Assembly: GCF_001499675.1 (NCBI RefSeq)
Contig: NZ_LN609303.1
Coordinates: 1-64,000 of the forward strand
Reading direction: 5' to 3'
Length of the DNA: 64,000 bases
Origin: Acetobacter ghanensis
Lineage (GTDB): Bacteria > Pseudomonadota > Alphaproteobacteria > Acetobacterales > Acetobacteraceae
Below the pieces are notes generated by a model. It ran no database searches and was not told where the DNA came from. It saw only the letters and a list, made by a program, of their open reading frames with translations. Both the position numbers and the translations under genes were made by a program. Positions 24,531 through 33,683 of the stretch are shown piece by piece (position 1 is the first letter of the stretch; every line of letters starts with the position of its first letter).

Positions 24531-25178
24531 ATGACAAAAATCGTTTTAGTGTCGTCGCCCAAAGGTGGAAGCGGGAAGTCAGTGGTCACGAGGCACCTTC
24601 TTGTCGCAGCGGCACAAGAAGGCCAGAAGGTCATTGGAATAGACTTTGATCGTCAGGGTACAATCGACAAGTGGGGAAAGCGACGGCAGGCACTCCGGTC
24701 TAAAATGCCTGAGTTTATCGATGTTACGATTGTTGGCGCGCAACTTCAGGATTGGCGAGGCGGTCTCAGTAAAGCAACAGGCTATGACTTAGCCGTCATT
24801 GATACGCCTCCCAGTGTTGAAGATCACATGTCAGCAATCACTGGCCTGGCGCAAGCCGCTGACATCGTAGTTGTTCCTTGTGCCTGCACTCAGGACGATG
24901 TCGATAGCATCGCCCCATGGATCGATGTTTTAAACCAGGTTACCAACAATACCGTGGTCGTGTTGAATAGAGCTAATCGCCGCACCAATTCATTCGCTAG
25001 AGTGCGCGGGCGGCTCATCAAAGTGGCTGATGTTATTCCAGTAGAGCTTCCTCAATTAGAGGATGTGCATGTGCCCAGTGGTAAAGGACTGACGCTTCTC
25101 GATTTCACAAAAAGTCGAGGTCAGGAGCCATTTGAAGAACTTTGGGCATTCATAAACAGGAAAATCACCAATGTCTAA
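24531..25178 (+). CDS. parA: ParA-family partition ATPase
   Basis: A 215-aa P-loop protein with deviant Walker A KGGSGKSVV (residues 11-19), Walker A' GIDFDRQG and Walker B LAVIDTPP. It lacks an N-terminal HTH, so it is the small (type Ib-like) ParA class, in which the partner protein usually represses the operon. The operon has paired palindromes upstream and a parB-like gene overlapping its stop by 8 nt (ATGTCTAA). It drives active segregation of the plasmid. Confidence 0.88.
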   Translation: MTKIVLVSSPKGGSGKSVVTRHLLVAAAQEGQKVIGIDFDRQGTIDKWGKRRQALRSKMPEFIDVTIVGAQLQDWRGGLSKATGYDLAVIDTPPSVEDHMSAITGLAQAADIVVVPCACTQDDVDSIAPWIDVLNQVTNNTVVVLNRANRRTNSFARVRGRLIKVADVIPVELPQLEDVHVPSGKGLTLLDFTKSRGQEPFEELWAFINRKITNV

Positions 25179-25878
25179 AACACACCGGGTATCACGCACC
25201 TCAATCATGTCCGTAATGGAAGAAGATGATAGCCTGAGTGTTAGCGATAACCGTGCCGAAATGTTAATAGAACGAGTTGTCATTGATGATAATGTCATGA
25301 CGACAATAGAAGACGTGTTTGCAGGTACTTCTGTAATTTCCGATACTGAAAAAGTCTCGCGTATTTTGGCAGTTCGTGCCGAGGTCAATCAGAACTGGAG
25401 TCAAGCCCGCGATTCATTCCTCGCCATCGGACGTGCTCTTCTGGATTTGGAAAATGTTCTGTCAAAAGCCGAATATATTAAATTGAGGCAAGGCTCTGAT
25501 CGTCTGTTTCCCTTTTCTGACGCCACGGCAACACAATTAAGACGGATCGCGAAAGCCGTTTCGGATGGGGTAATCCCTTTGGATGCTTGTCCTGGGAGTT
25601 ACGGAACAGCGTATCAAATTACTCTATTGAATGAACATCAACTGCGGGTAGCTAAAGAGCGTGGCTTAATTCGCCCAGATGTAACTCGTCGGGAGATTGC
25701 CAACCTTCGTAAAGAGACGGTTATTAAACCGGAAATCTCCGGTCGAGTGGACGTCAATGTATTGAAGGAGGAGTATAGAAAACTTCTACGGCATCGAGAA
25801 AAGCTGGAATCTGAAATGGCTGCCGTTGATTCCAAAATACAGGATATCAGGGGACTCTTGGGGGATTTAGTAGAGTAA
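25171..25878 (+). CDS. Putative ParB-like centromere-binding partner, 235 aa
   Basis: Start ATG at 25171 overlaps parA by 8 nt. No canonical ParB (GxRRxRA) motif is visible. There is a helical region (WSQARDSFLAIGRALLDLENVL), an HTH-like segment around ATATQLRRIAKAV and a C-terminal coiled coil (EEYRKLLRHREKLESEMAAVDSKI). Position after parA makes it the probable partition adaptor. It is likely to bind the palindromes upstream of parA. Confidence 0.65.
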   Translation: MSKTHRVSRTSIMSVMEEDDSLSVSDNRAEMLIERVVIDDNVMTTIEDVFAGTSVISDTEKVSRILAVRAEVNQNWSQARDSFLAIGRALLDLENVLSKAEYIKLRQGSDRLFPFSDATATQLRRIAKAVSDGVIPLDACPGSYGTAYQITLLNEHQLRVAKERGLIRPDVTRREIANLRKETVIKPEISGRVDVNVLKEEYRKLLRHREKLESEMAAVDSKIQDIRGLLGDLVE

Positions 25879-25893
25879 CTGCTTGACAACAAA

Positions 25894-25938
25894 GATACCC
25901 CGCTAGAGTTCGCGCCATGGGGACTCTAGCGGGGTATC
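25894..25938. repeat. 16-bp inverted repeat of iteron halves at parB/repA junction
   Basis: GATACCCCGCTAGAGT (25894-25909) and its exact complement (25923-25938) flank a 13-bp centre. Each arm contains the iteron core CCCGCTAGAGT. The right arm overlaps the last codons and TAG stop of repA. It may serve as a bidirectional terminator between the convergent genes or as an outlying RepA-binding palindrome. Confidence 0.65.
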
Positions 25939-26849
25939 CCATGAATCTTAGGGGCAATGGGCGCCCTAGATGGATGTAAGATAACACCAGTTTTTGTAAC
26001 TTCAGTTTTAGCCGCAGGATATACAGCTAGCGCTATTTTCAAGTTGTCTATGAACTTCGGTCTGAAATGGTCTAACCGTACGACACCTGCACCAAACTGG
26101 GCTTTCAAAGCAGACCATGTGATTGCTGTTGGCCCTTTCAATGCGTGAAGCCGATAAGCAAGCCAACAATAAATGTCGAGCGCTTGGCTATGTCCGTTTA
26201 ATGCGCGGATTGCAGCTTCTTCGATCGGAATCGGATGTTTTTGCAGCTGATCATAAAATAGTTCGGAAAGCTTAGCTCGCTCCAGAAACTGTTGTTTGCC
26301 GTTATCTTTATGATCATCCGTAAATATAGCGGCATCCACAATATTTTGATTTATCAACCCGCTAGAGTTCCCGGATTGGAAATGAAACGAGATTCGGCAT
26401 CTGAAAATTCGCTCGGCTTGCTCTTTAACGTCTTTAATAGATTTTCCACCTTGCGGAATGCCCATTCTCTTGAGCCAATCTCTCAGGGATTTTCCTAGTT
26501 CAATTTCTCTATTCTGGGTTTTTATGGCTTCTGTTTGTAGGTAAAGCATGATTAATCGTGCTTTACTTCCGTAGGGTACTCCTACAGATACTGGATTTGT
26601 ACCACGCACTGCCCGACGACCGGGTTCAACAATCATCACTGCTCTGTCTGTCTCAATTTGCCAGACAAGATCGTCAGCTAAGCGTTTATGTGGCAATCCT
26701 ACATGAGCGAACCCACTATATAGAAAGCCGATACCTGTGTCTTCATAAGCCATATAGTCAGCGGCAATTTCTATGATCTTTCGATCTTCGTCAAAGGATA
26801 GAGCCCCTTGTTTACCGTGTTCTTCTATGAGCTTGTGAATGGTTCCCAC
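25926..26849 (-). CDS. repA: Plasmid replication initiator (RepA_C-type)
   Basis: A protein of about 307 aa with YMAYEDTGIGFLYSGFAHVGLPHKR, AVMIVEPGRR, the SKARLIMLYLQTEAIKT helix and a C-terminal winged-helix region (LDIYCWLAYRLH, ITWSALKAQFG). This matches plasmid RepA_C initiators of alphaproteobacteria. The start is taken as GTG at 26849, with AAAGGAG 7 nt upstream. Frame-open GTG at 26882 lacks an RBS. Iterons lie upstream, one inside the gene (26358-26372) and one at its stop, so RepA dosage is probably iteron-controlled. Convergent with the parB-like gene. Confidence 0.85.
   Translation of the reverse strand: MGTIHKLIEEHGKQGALSFDEDRKIIEIAADYMAYEDTGIGFLYSGFAHVGLPHKRLADDLVWQIETDRAVMIVEPGRRAVRGTNPVSVGVPYGSKARLIMLYLQTEAIKTQNREIELGKSLRDWLKRMGIPQGGKSIKDVKEQAERIFRCRISFHFQSGNSSGLINQNIVDAAIFTDDHKDNGKQQFLERAKLSELFYDQLQKHPIPIEEAAIRALNGHSQALDIYCWLAYRLHALKGPTAITWSALKAQFGAGVVRLDHFRPKFIDNLKIALAVYPAAKTEVTKTGVILHPSRAPIAPKIHGIPR
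26358..26372 (+). repeat. Iteron copy within repA coding sequence
   Basis: CCCGCTAGAGTTCCC lies inside repA (codons for SGNSSG on the other strand) and matches the origin iterons exactly in the core. It could be a RepA handcuffing or repression site, or a coincidence of composition, although a 15-bp match is unlikely by chance. Confidence 0.6.
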
Positions 26850-26908
26850 TAGAGAACTCCTTTGAGCAGGATTGGTGAACACTAGCAGTAATTTTGCGCT
26901 TGAGAAGT

Positions 26909-27266
26909 GGGAACTTTAGCGGGAAGGCACCGTACGAGGCGTGCTAATATTTGAAGTATTATTTAAAATATTAGTTTGTCACGCCAGAGTCCTCGGGGTA
27001 ACTCCAAAAAATCAGGAATATCCAGCATTTATATCCGCTAGAGTTCCCAGACAATCCCGCTAAAGTTCCCATTTTGCCCCGCTAAAGTTCCCGGGGTTCC
27101 GCCAGAGTCCTCGGGATAATTTAAACATTTTTCCCTCTAAAGTTCCCACTTTATTTTCTAAGTGGACGTCATCCATCCGAGTCTCTGTGACTGCTACTGT
27201 GTCTGAGCCACTTTGCTGTTTAAAGCCATGAAATCTAAATAACTTTGTTCTGGGAACTCTAGCGGG
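26909..27266. repeat. Iteron array, probable replication origin
   Basis: Consensus CCCGCTAAAGTTCCC. Copies on + start at 27034, 27056, 27078, 27098 (variant CCGCCAGAGTCCTCGG) and 27133. A further variant lies at 26982-26997. Inverted copies are at 26909-26923 and 27252-27266. The central spacing is 22, 22 and 20 bp, about two helical turns. AT-rich tracts (26945-26980, 27115-27240) between them could be the melting region. Location directly upstream of repA fits an iteron-regulated origin. Confidence 0.8.
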
Positions 27267-27313
27267 GCAGTGATCTCTACCTTGATGAATAATCAGACAG
27301 ATTTATTTTTAAA

Positions 27314-28747
27314 TTAACGGTTTAACGCATGTTCTTCAAAAGGATCACCTAGCTCCAGATAATCGCCTAGCGCTGCATACGTTGCGTGTCGTGCAAGGCG
27401 CTTGAGTTTGACGGGGTGCGCACCAGCATCCATCCCGGTTGTAAGCGCACCCCGTTTCAGGCTGTGCCCACCAAAGGTCTTTCCATCCAACCCCGCAGCA
27501 CTGGCACGGCCCTGGATGATCCGGGCGATAGAGCGATCTGTCAGGGGCTGCTGCCCAATTTCACGGCCATTCCCTTCAGAGGTGGCTGTGCTTTCCTTGC
27601 GGACACGGCGGAAGATGGGGCCAGCCTGTATGCCAGACACGGCTAGCCAGGCCCCGTATGCCTTTACTGGGCAATACTGATCCCGGGTATAGGGGAGGGC
27701 GATCTCCACACCCTTTCCTTGTCTATCTCCCTTTGACTGGGGAAGGGTGACGAGCAGGCCTTTACTGACCAAGTTTACGTGGCGAACATCGATGCTGGCC
27801 AGCTCAGAACGCCTGAACGCACCATAGAATCCCATGAGGAGTAAAGCCCGGTCCCGTATCCCGGATAACTTGCTCAGGTCTATCGCACTGATGATTGTTG
27901 CCAGAACGTCCAGCGTTGCGGCGGCCTTGCGACGCGGTGTAAAGCCATCCCTCGCAGCGGTGCGCCTGATCCCGGTCATGGTTTCGCCAATAGCGGCGTC
28001 AGCGGTGGGAACGGCGCACCCTGCCAGGCGGTGAAGATAGGTGATTGCGGCCCGTCGTAGCTCCAGTGTTGAGGGCGCAAGACCCCGACCTCTTTCGTCT
28101 GCCAGGAATGCGGCAATGTCGGCCGAACGTGCAGGGAGACAGGGAAGGGTATGACGATCCGCCCAGGCACACCATGCCCGGACACCAGCACGATAGGCTT
28201 TGCGTGTATTATCTGCCTTGGCCTGCAAAGCGTAGGCTGAGGCACTATCACGCGCGGTTTCAAGAGAGCCATCGCGTTGCGGGACGACCCTTCCAAGAGA
28301 GGCGTCAAACCATCGGATAATGACGCCGGGCGTCTGACCCGCAGGAGAGGGCAGGGGAGGGGACGCGTCAGACTGTACGATAGTGTCCCTGTGTGCTTGC
28401 CTGTAACGCGCCAGAAAATACGGAACTGAACTGAGATGCAGCACGATAGCCAGTGAGGGATCATCTGGAGCCACACCGATCCGCTCTGCGGCCAGTGCAC
28501 GGGCACGGGCAGCGAACGGCACGTCATGAGCAATTACCAGATCGTCGGTCTTATTTCCTGAGAGGGAGATACCAGACAAGCGCAGTTCCAGTCCTGGGGA
28601 GAGGCGGGCAGCAGCAAGAATTTCCGGCAGTGTGTCGGCTGCTGAACCTGCCTCGTCCAGACGGTGTCGGGTAGTCCGGTCACACCGCTCGAACAGAGTA
28701 GCTAAAACCCGATCTTTTCGGCCGTGGACAACAACTTCAACCTGCAT
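27314..28747 (-). CDS. Tyrosine recombinase/integrase, 477 aa
   Basis: The C-terminal catalytic domain has the Arg of FYGAFRRSEL, HSLKRG (H-x2-R) and ARHATYAALGDYLE with the final His and Tyr nucleophile. A SAM-like core-binding domain (DNTRKAYRAGVRAWCAWADRH) precedes it, and there is an unusual N-terminal ~170-residue extension. Adjacent to the origin, it may resolve plasmid multimers rather than integrate; no flanking att sites were seen. The start at 28747 follows a region without strong RBS. Confidence 0.85.
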   Translation of the reverse strand: MQVEVVVHGRKDRVLATLFERCDRTTRHRLDEAGSAADTLPEILAAARLSPGLELRLSGISLSGNKTDDLVIAHDVPFAARARALAAERIGVAPDDPSLAIVLHLSSVPYFLARYRQAHRDTIVQSDASPPLPSPAGQTPGVIIRWFDASLGRVVPQRDGSLETARDSASAYALQAKADNTRKAYRAGVRAWCAWADRHTLPCLPARSADIAAFLADERGRGLAPSTLELRRAAITYLHRLAGCAVPTADAAIGETMTGIRRTAARDGFTPRRKAAATLDVLATIISAIDLSKLSGIRDRALLLMGFYGAFRRSELASIDVRHVNLVSKGLLVTLPQSKGDRQGKGVEIALPYTRDQYCPVKAYGAWLAVSGIQAGPIFRRVRKESTATSEGNGREIGQQPLTDRSIARIIQGRASAAGLDGKTFGGHSLKRGALTTGMDAGAHPVKLKRLARHATYAALGDYLELGDPFEEHALNR

Positions 28748-28926
28748 AAACGGCGCCTCGTGCTTGCTACTATCCTGAGTATCTTATACCCAGTGTAGTA
28801 GCTCACGGTGCTGAGCGAGAAAGGTATTTTTCATCTCATACCGTCTTTCTTGAAGACCGGCATGGGGGGAAAGCGGAATGTCCGCAATGGAATTGAACGA
28901 GGTGAACAGCGGACATAATGGCAGCC

Positions 28927-29814
28927 CTAGAGGAAAGACCAACCCCTTCCCTGGTCGTATGTCATCACTTTTCCAGCGGATGTCATCGGAAAATGCGATG
29001 TGAATAATGCCGCGTTATGTTCGGCAGCATAATTCAAAGCCCATTTGCGCGATATGATGGCTATCTGAGGATCTGCATCAAAAACGGCACTCCACTCCGG
29101 AATACATACCTGAATGGGGTGATGCATGACATCACCCGTGAAGAGCGCACGCTCCATACCTGATTTCAGCACGAGAGACGCGTGATGGGGCGTATGCCCA
29201 GGTGTGGAGTGAAAGGAGATTCCTTCAAGAACTTCGGATCCGTCTACGTCAATCTGATCCGCAAGATCCGCCGAGATAATCGGATCAACGCTATCAATGC
29301 GTGTCATGAAACTGGTTTTATTGCGGACGCTATCATGAGCCGGATTACTGAAAAAATCATATTCGGCTCTAGAAAAGACATATCGGGCATTCGGGAAGGT
29401 CGGAACCCAGATGCCATTTTGCAGGCGTGTGTTCCACCCCACGTGATCAACATGCAGATGGGTGAGAAGAACAAAATCGATATCTTCTGGTCGGACGCCA
29501 GCGCGCATCAGATTTTCAAGCCACACGGTCTGCAAGTGATCGAAAAACAGAGCAGCAGGTCGAGCCTTGCTATTCCCGGCCCCCGTATCCACAAAAATGT
29601 TCCGACCGCGATCCTTGATGAGCCAGCTATGAACGCTCAAAAGGACTTTCGTTTCTGAAGCATCCAGCGTTTCAGGTAGATCAGAATAGGCCTGAAGTGC
29701 CGTTGCATCATCCCAGTCAGGAAGCAACTGTTCTGGAGTGAGTGCTGCCAGCGTCAGATCCTGTATTTTTAGTATGCGGGCATCCCCTACAGCATACCAC
29801 TGAAGATCGTTCAT
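28927..29814 (-). CDS. MBL-fold metallo-hydrolase, 295 aa
   Basis: A metallo-beta-lactamase fold with the zinc motif HLHVDH at 119-124, FVDTGAG before it, GHTPHHAS and FTGDVMHHP after it. The family includes N-acyl-homoserine lactonases (AiiA-like), glyoxalases and other hydrolases. The length and motif spacing resemble quorum-quenching-type or uncharacterised MBL proteins. No signal peptide. It sits upstream of a YciI-like gene in the opposite reading order (both leftward, 52 bp apart) and may form an operon with it. Lactonase activity is speculation, though the plasmid also carries a luxI gene. Confidence 0.82.
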   Translation of the reverse strand: MNDLQWYAVGDARILKIQDLTLAALTPEQLLPDWDDATALQAYSDLPETLDASETKVLLSVHSWLIKDRGRNIFVDTGAGNSKARPAALFFDHLQTVWLENLMRAGVRPEDIDFVLLTHLHVDHVGWNTRLQNGIWVPTFPNARYVFSRAEYDFFSNPAHDSVRNKTSFMTRIDSVDPIISADLADQIDVDGSEVLEGISFHSTPGHTPHHASLVLKSGMERALFTGDVMHHPIQVCIPEWSAVFDADPQIAIISRKWALNYAAEHNAALFTSHFPMTSAGKVMTYDQGRGWSFL

Positions 29815-29866
29815 AATCCCAAGGCTCTCTTTTCGTTTTTATTTCTCAAAAAACACAGCGCTGTCG

Positions 29867-30199
29867 TCATGAAGGGAAAAGAGACTTCAATTCTTGCGGG
29901 AGTTTGCCTGTTGCATGGTTTGACAGGCACCCGAATAGTGGGTCCCATTCTTCAATGCGCAGATCACAAATCAAACCTTCGGATGTAAAGGGATCACCGG
30001 CAATCATCGCGTCAATCTCCTGCCGATTGGCGCCTTTCATAATCAGAAAGCCGGAGCGCAATGGGGTACCTTTCAACGGACCGGAGGCCAGCAGGCTGCC
30101 TTCCTGAATAAGGCGCCTGAGATACAACACGTGTGCGGCGACATGCTGTCCCCATCCCTCGCCGTCAGGGTGGTCCATGCGCACAAGATAAACAGGCAT
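29867..30199 (-). CDS. YciI family protein, 110 aa
   Basis: Start taken at 30199 (MPVYLVRMDHPDGEGW), because the family begins with a short beta strand. The typical YciI pattern GPLKGTPLRSGFLIMKGANRQEIDAMIAGDPF is present. It is a ferredoxin-like-fold protein, function often unknown. It is divergent from the LysR gene at 30316 across a 116-bp gap and probably controlled by it. It is the first gene of a likely two-gene unit with the MBL hydrolase. Confidence 0.8.
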   Translation of the reverse strand: MPVYLVRMDHPDGEGWGQHVAAHVLYLRRLIQEGSLLASGPLKGTPLRSGFLIMKGANRQEIDAMIAGDPFTSEGLICDLRIEEWDPLFGCLSNHATGKLPQELKSLFPS

Positions 30200-30315
30200 T
30201 TCGAAAGTCTCCACCAGAACTGGACTTGCCAATCACTCGAAGCCTTCAGCATATTCCTCTTTATTCGCTGGATAAATTGTCGATACGTGACATCAGTCAC
30301 AACTGAGGATGATGA

Positions 30316-31236
30316 ATGCTTGACCGGTTAACCAGCATGAAGATTTTTATCAAGGTCGTGGAATTGGGGTCCTTTGCTGCGGCCTCCCAGCATCTGACTT
30401 TGTCGCCGCAGATGGTCGCCAAGCATATAGAGGCTCTGGAGCATCACCTTGGTGCTCGCCTGTTGCATCGAACGACACGTCGGCAAAGTCTGACTGAAAC
30501 AGGACGCCTCTATTGCGAGCAATGTCGGCTTGTTCTGCAGGCTGCTGAACGAGCTGACAGTCTGGCAGCCAATATGCTTGGCACACCGCGCGGCACATTA
30601 TCTGTCAGCGTCCCAGTCACCTTCGGGCGAACAGTATTGCTGCCATTTATTCACAGTTTTCAAAAAAGATACCCAGAAATTCAAGTGCATTTATCCCTGA
30701 CAGACCAACTGGTTCACCCCACAATGGATGGTCATGAGGCTGTGATCCGAATTGGTGAACTGGAGACGGACCTTACAGCGGTCAGTCGTCCTTTGACGGC
30801 CTATCGTCGGGTCATCTGCGCGGCTCAAACCTATCTGGAAAAACACGGTTTTCCAGGGCAGCCCGAAGGTCTGATGCGCCACGAGTGTCTCGTATATGAA
30901 AACTCCGGCGGCCCTGTAACCACGTGGTACCTTTCTCAGGGGAGCGTTACGCGACCTGTCACCGTGTCCGGGAAGATAATCAGTAATGATTCAAGTGTTC
31001 TGCATTCTGCAGCTCTTGGTGGCGATGGCATTCTGCTGGGATATGAGCAGGCTCTGCTTCCAGATATTAAAAGCAAACGGCTTGTCCGGCTTATGCCCAG
31101 GTGGAAAGTTCCGGACAGGCCCATGTACCTGCTCTATAACGCAGGTCCGGTTATGACACCAAAGCTGCGGGTCTTTGTGACCGAGCTTCAAGAGGCTTTC
31201 CAGCCTGAAGCCTCTTTTCGACGGAAGGGTGCCTGA
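30316..31236 (+). CDS. LysR-family transcriptional regulator, 306 aa
   Basis: N-terminal winged HTH (MLDRLTSMKIFIKVVELGSF, then HLTLSPQMVAKHIEALEHHLGARLLHRTTR) and a LysR substrate-binding domain. It resembles the CrgA/AaeR-like subgroup, with CAAQTYLEKHGFP and YLLYNAGPVMTPKLRVFV. Divergent placement from YciI-MBL suggests it regulates that pair in response to a small molecule. Confidence 0.9.
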   Translation: MLDRLTSMKIFIKVVELGSFAAASQHLTLSPQMVAKHIEALEHHLGARLLHRTTRRQSLTETGRLYCEQCRLVLQAAERADSLAANMLGTPRGTLSVSVPVTFGRTVLLPFIHSFQKRYPEIQVHLSLTDQLVHPTMDGHEAVIRIGELETDLTAVSRPLTAYRRVICAAQTYLEKHGFPGQPEGLMRHECLVYENSGGPVTTWYLSQGSVTRPVTVSGKIISNDSSVLHSAALGGDGILLGYEQALLPDIKSKRLVRLMPRWKVPDRPMYLLYNAGPVMTPKLRVFVTELQEAFQPEASFRRKGA

Positions 31237-31267
31237 CTCCTAAGCTCAGTTGGCAATCAGTTCCTGT

Positions 31268-32014
31268 TCACCATCCCTGTTCAGTCGGAAGAACAAACAG
31301 TTCTGCAACATCCATACGTGCAGGTGATTTCAGAGCAAAAAGGATACTGTCTGCTATGTCCTCGCCCTCGAGAAAGGTCATGGACGCTGCAAGGTCATCC
31401 ATCTGTTTGCGGTAATCAGCATCTGTAATGTGATCGTAAAGCTCTGATTTTACGGCTCCCGGCTGAATGCAGGTAACGCGGATATTATGCTTTGGTCCGA
31501 TCTCCATTCTTAGGCCGTCTGAAAACGCTGTCACCGCAGCCTTGGTGGCACAATAAACGGCGAGACCCGTAAAGACCTTCCGGCCTGCAATCGAGGACAT
31601 GTTGAAAATATGACCCGAATGCTGTGCGATCATCTGCGGAAGAACGGCTGCCGTTGCATTGAGAACACCGGATATATTGACGTCCACCATCTGCTGCCAT
31701 TCGTTCACTTTCAGGCTGTCAACGCTGGATAGGGGCATCAGGCCCGCGTTGTTGATCAGAACATCAATCCTTCCAAATTGGGCGATCAAGCTCTTTGCCG
31801 CTTCTTGACACGAGACAAGATCAGTAACGTCCGTCACCAGAGGAATGGCTCGACCGCCAGCCTTGGTAATTTCAATAACAAGCGTCTCCAGGCGATCATG
31901 ACGACGTGCCGCCAGGCCGACTGTCATTCCTTCTGCTGCAAGTTTGCGCGCTGTTGCCGCACCAATGCCACTGGATGCTCCGGTCACCAGAGCAATTTTT
32001 CCTGCAATATTCAT
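31268..32014 (-). CDS. Short-chain dehydrogenase/reductase, 248 aa
   Basis: Rossmann motif TGASSGIG (9-16), NNAG, catalytic Ser in NMSSIAGR and YCATK (Tyr/Lys), plus [10 protein letters not shown], define a classical SDR. The start at 32014 ([12 protein letters not shown]) is preferred to 32041. Substrate unknown. It is divergent from the AraC-type regulator at 32164, which probably controls it, with 150 bp of shared promoter region. Confidence 0.9.
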   Translation of the reverse strand: MNIAGKIALVTGASSGIGAATARKLAAEGMTVGLAARRHDRLETLVIEITKAGGRAIPLVTDVTDLVSCQEAAKSLIAQFGRIDVLINNAGLMPLSSVDSLKVNEWQQMVDVNISGVLNATAAVLPQMIAQHSGHIFNMSSIAGRKVFTGLAVYCATKAAVTAFSDGLRMEIGPKHNIRVTCIQPGAVKSELYDHITDADYRKQMDDLAASMTFLEGEDIADSILFALKSPARMDVAELFVLPTEQGW

Positions 32015-32163
32015 AATCTTCTCCACACGACGAGCCTTCAATCGGCCTTAATTGTCGAAGGAGGTGTAAATTATGCCAGAAGATATCTCGCATGGCTTCT
32101 TGCTGAAACTATTGTGATTTTGCGCTATAGATAGTCGCGCAAAGAATTGAGAGAGTGTAGCAG

Positions 32164-33078
32164 ATGGTTTTGCCCTGCCTTCCTTCTCGGCGTGCTGCCA
32201 GTTTGACACTGGAGCAATTTCTCCCCGGGAAGAAAGTCGCGCAAAGTGAAGGAGATGTCTGGAAGGATGTTGACGTCCAGATATTCACTCGCCCGGTACA
32301 AAAAGACGAAATTCTTGTACCTGCCGTCGCAGAACCCTTGCTTGTCTGGGTTATCCGCGGAGAAGCAAATATTGAAGAGCGTGAACTGACAGGGCCTTGG
32401 GAACAGAGCAAGGCAAGAGCAGGAACGTTTTACCTCACGCACACGGACATACCCTATCTGATGCGTTGGCAGGGCAAGGGAGACACTTGTTTTGAAGTGT
32501 TGCATCTCTATCTTGGACTTGAGCTTGTCGATCGGGCTGCCATGTCATTAAATCTGAATTCATCCCGTATTCGAATGCGGGATGTTTCGGGCGGGGAAGA
32601 TGCTTTCATATCAGGAATTTTGAGTGGTCTGATAGCTGAAATGCAATCTTCTGTTATTGCAAATCCCTTATTTGTAAATGGCCTTCTGGAGAGTCTGACA
32701 GTTCATCTTTTAAGACAGTATGCTGATACCAAGGCTAAGATAAAGCTACGATCCACACTCTTGCCCACATGGAAACTGCGTAGAGTTCTAGATCATATGG
32801 AAGCACATCTGGCTGAACCATTTGATTTGGATTGTCTTGCTGCTTTGTGTGGCATGAGCCGTTTTCACTTCAGTCGCTCATTCCGTACAACCACGGGACA
32901 AACTCCCTCTGGTTGGTTCATGCAGCGCCGCGTCCAGAAGGCATCAGAAATGCTTTGTAAGACCAATGTTCCTATTATCGAGATTGCCTTGGAGATCGGA
33001 TACGACAATCCAAGTCACTTTGCTCAGGTCTTCCGCAGAGTGACGGGTGTCAGTCCTCGTGATTATAGAAAAATGTAA
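32164..33078 (+). CDS. AraC-family transcriptional regulator, 304 aa
   Basis: An N-terminal cupin-like effector domain (about 1-190) is followed by two HTH motifs: FDLDCLAALCGMSRFHFSRSFRTTTG and IIEIALEIGYDNPSHFAQVFRRVTGVSP at the C-terminus. Divergent from the SDR gene, so likely its activator. The next gene, DUF2938, is convergent 19 bp downstream. Confidence 0.9.
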   Translation: MVLPCLPSRRAASLTLEQFLPGKKVAQSEGDVWKDVDVQIFTRPVQKDEILVPAVAEPLLVWVIRGEANIEERELTGPWEQSKARAGTFYLTHTDIPYLMRWQGKGDTCFEVLHLYLGLELVDRAAMSLNLNSSRIRMRDVSGGEDAFISGILSGLIAEMQSSVIANPLFVNGLLESLTVHLLRQYADTKAKIKLRSTLLPTWKLRRVLDHMEAHLAEPFDLDCLAALCGMSRFHFSRSFRTTTGQTPSGWFMQRRVQKASEMLCKTNVPIIEIALEIGYDNPSHFAQVFRRVTGVSPRDYRKM

Positions 33079-33097
33079 TCAGTACATGAGTAAGGTT

Positions 33098-33580
33098 TCA
33101 GCAAAGACCTTGGTAAAAAATTTCTCCTAAATACAGTCCCATTCCAAAGACAGCATGAGCGCTTATACTGAGAAATAGTCCTTTTCCAGGATTGGGAGCC
33201 CTAAGCCCGAAAAAACCGCCGCCCAGAGCAGGTTTCATAAACAGAAAAGGGGCTAAAAGGGTAACAAGTCCGAAGAGTAGACCATTTAGCAGTGTGGGGA
33301 CTGTCTTTGCTATAACCACCACAAAACTGAGGTACAGTGCGGCATAAATAGCACCAATCAGATAATGAAATGCCCAGCCAACAAGTGCCTCTCCTTTCAG
33401 GGAGGGTCTTTTTCCAATCATTGGGTCATAGATCCTGCCGTCACGCCACCCTATGACCCAGCGGCCGGTGACAGGCCAGTTGGCTGCAGGAATTCCAGTC
33501 AATGGTTTCTGGGCTTGCTGCCAGATATCGGATGCAGCAGTCGCCACGACGCCGACTGTCAGCATTTCGAGCAAATTCAT
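33098..33580 (-). CDS. DUF2938 membrane protein, 160 aa
   Basis: Start chosen at 33580 (MNLLEMLTVGVVATAASDIWQQ). Four hydrophobic segments are visible (LLEMLTVGVVATAA, FHYLIGAIYAALYLSFVVVIA, LLNGLLFGLVTLLAPFLFM, AHAVFGMGLYLGEIFY). The WPVTGRWVIG and GEALVGWAFHYLIG motifs match DUF2938, a four-helix inner-membrane family of unknown function. Divergent from the Rrf2 regulator, which likely controls it. Confidence 0.82.
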   Translation of the reverse strand: MNLLEMLTVGVVATAASDIWQQAQKPLTGIPAANWPVTGRWVIGWRDGRIYDPMIGKRPSLKGEALVGWAFHYLIGAIYAALYLSFVVVIAKTVPTLLNGLLFGLVTLLAPFLFMKPALGGGFFGLRAPNPGKGLFLSISAHAVFGMGLYLGEIFYQGLC

Positions 33581-33683
33581 ACAGCATGTCCTCAAAGTAA
33601 GAGCGTTCGCACACAGTTTCATGTCACTTTTCGAGTTTCATGATATACTGACGAAATTGCACTCTAGCAACACATGGAGTTAC

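Noticed and set aside
27314..28747. Integrase marking a prophage or ICE
   Set aside because: No phage or transfer genes and no flanking att repeats; its position next to the origin suggests plasmid resolution.
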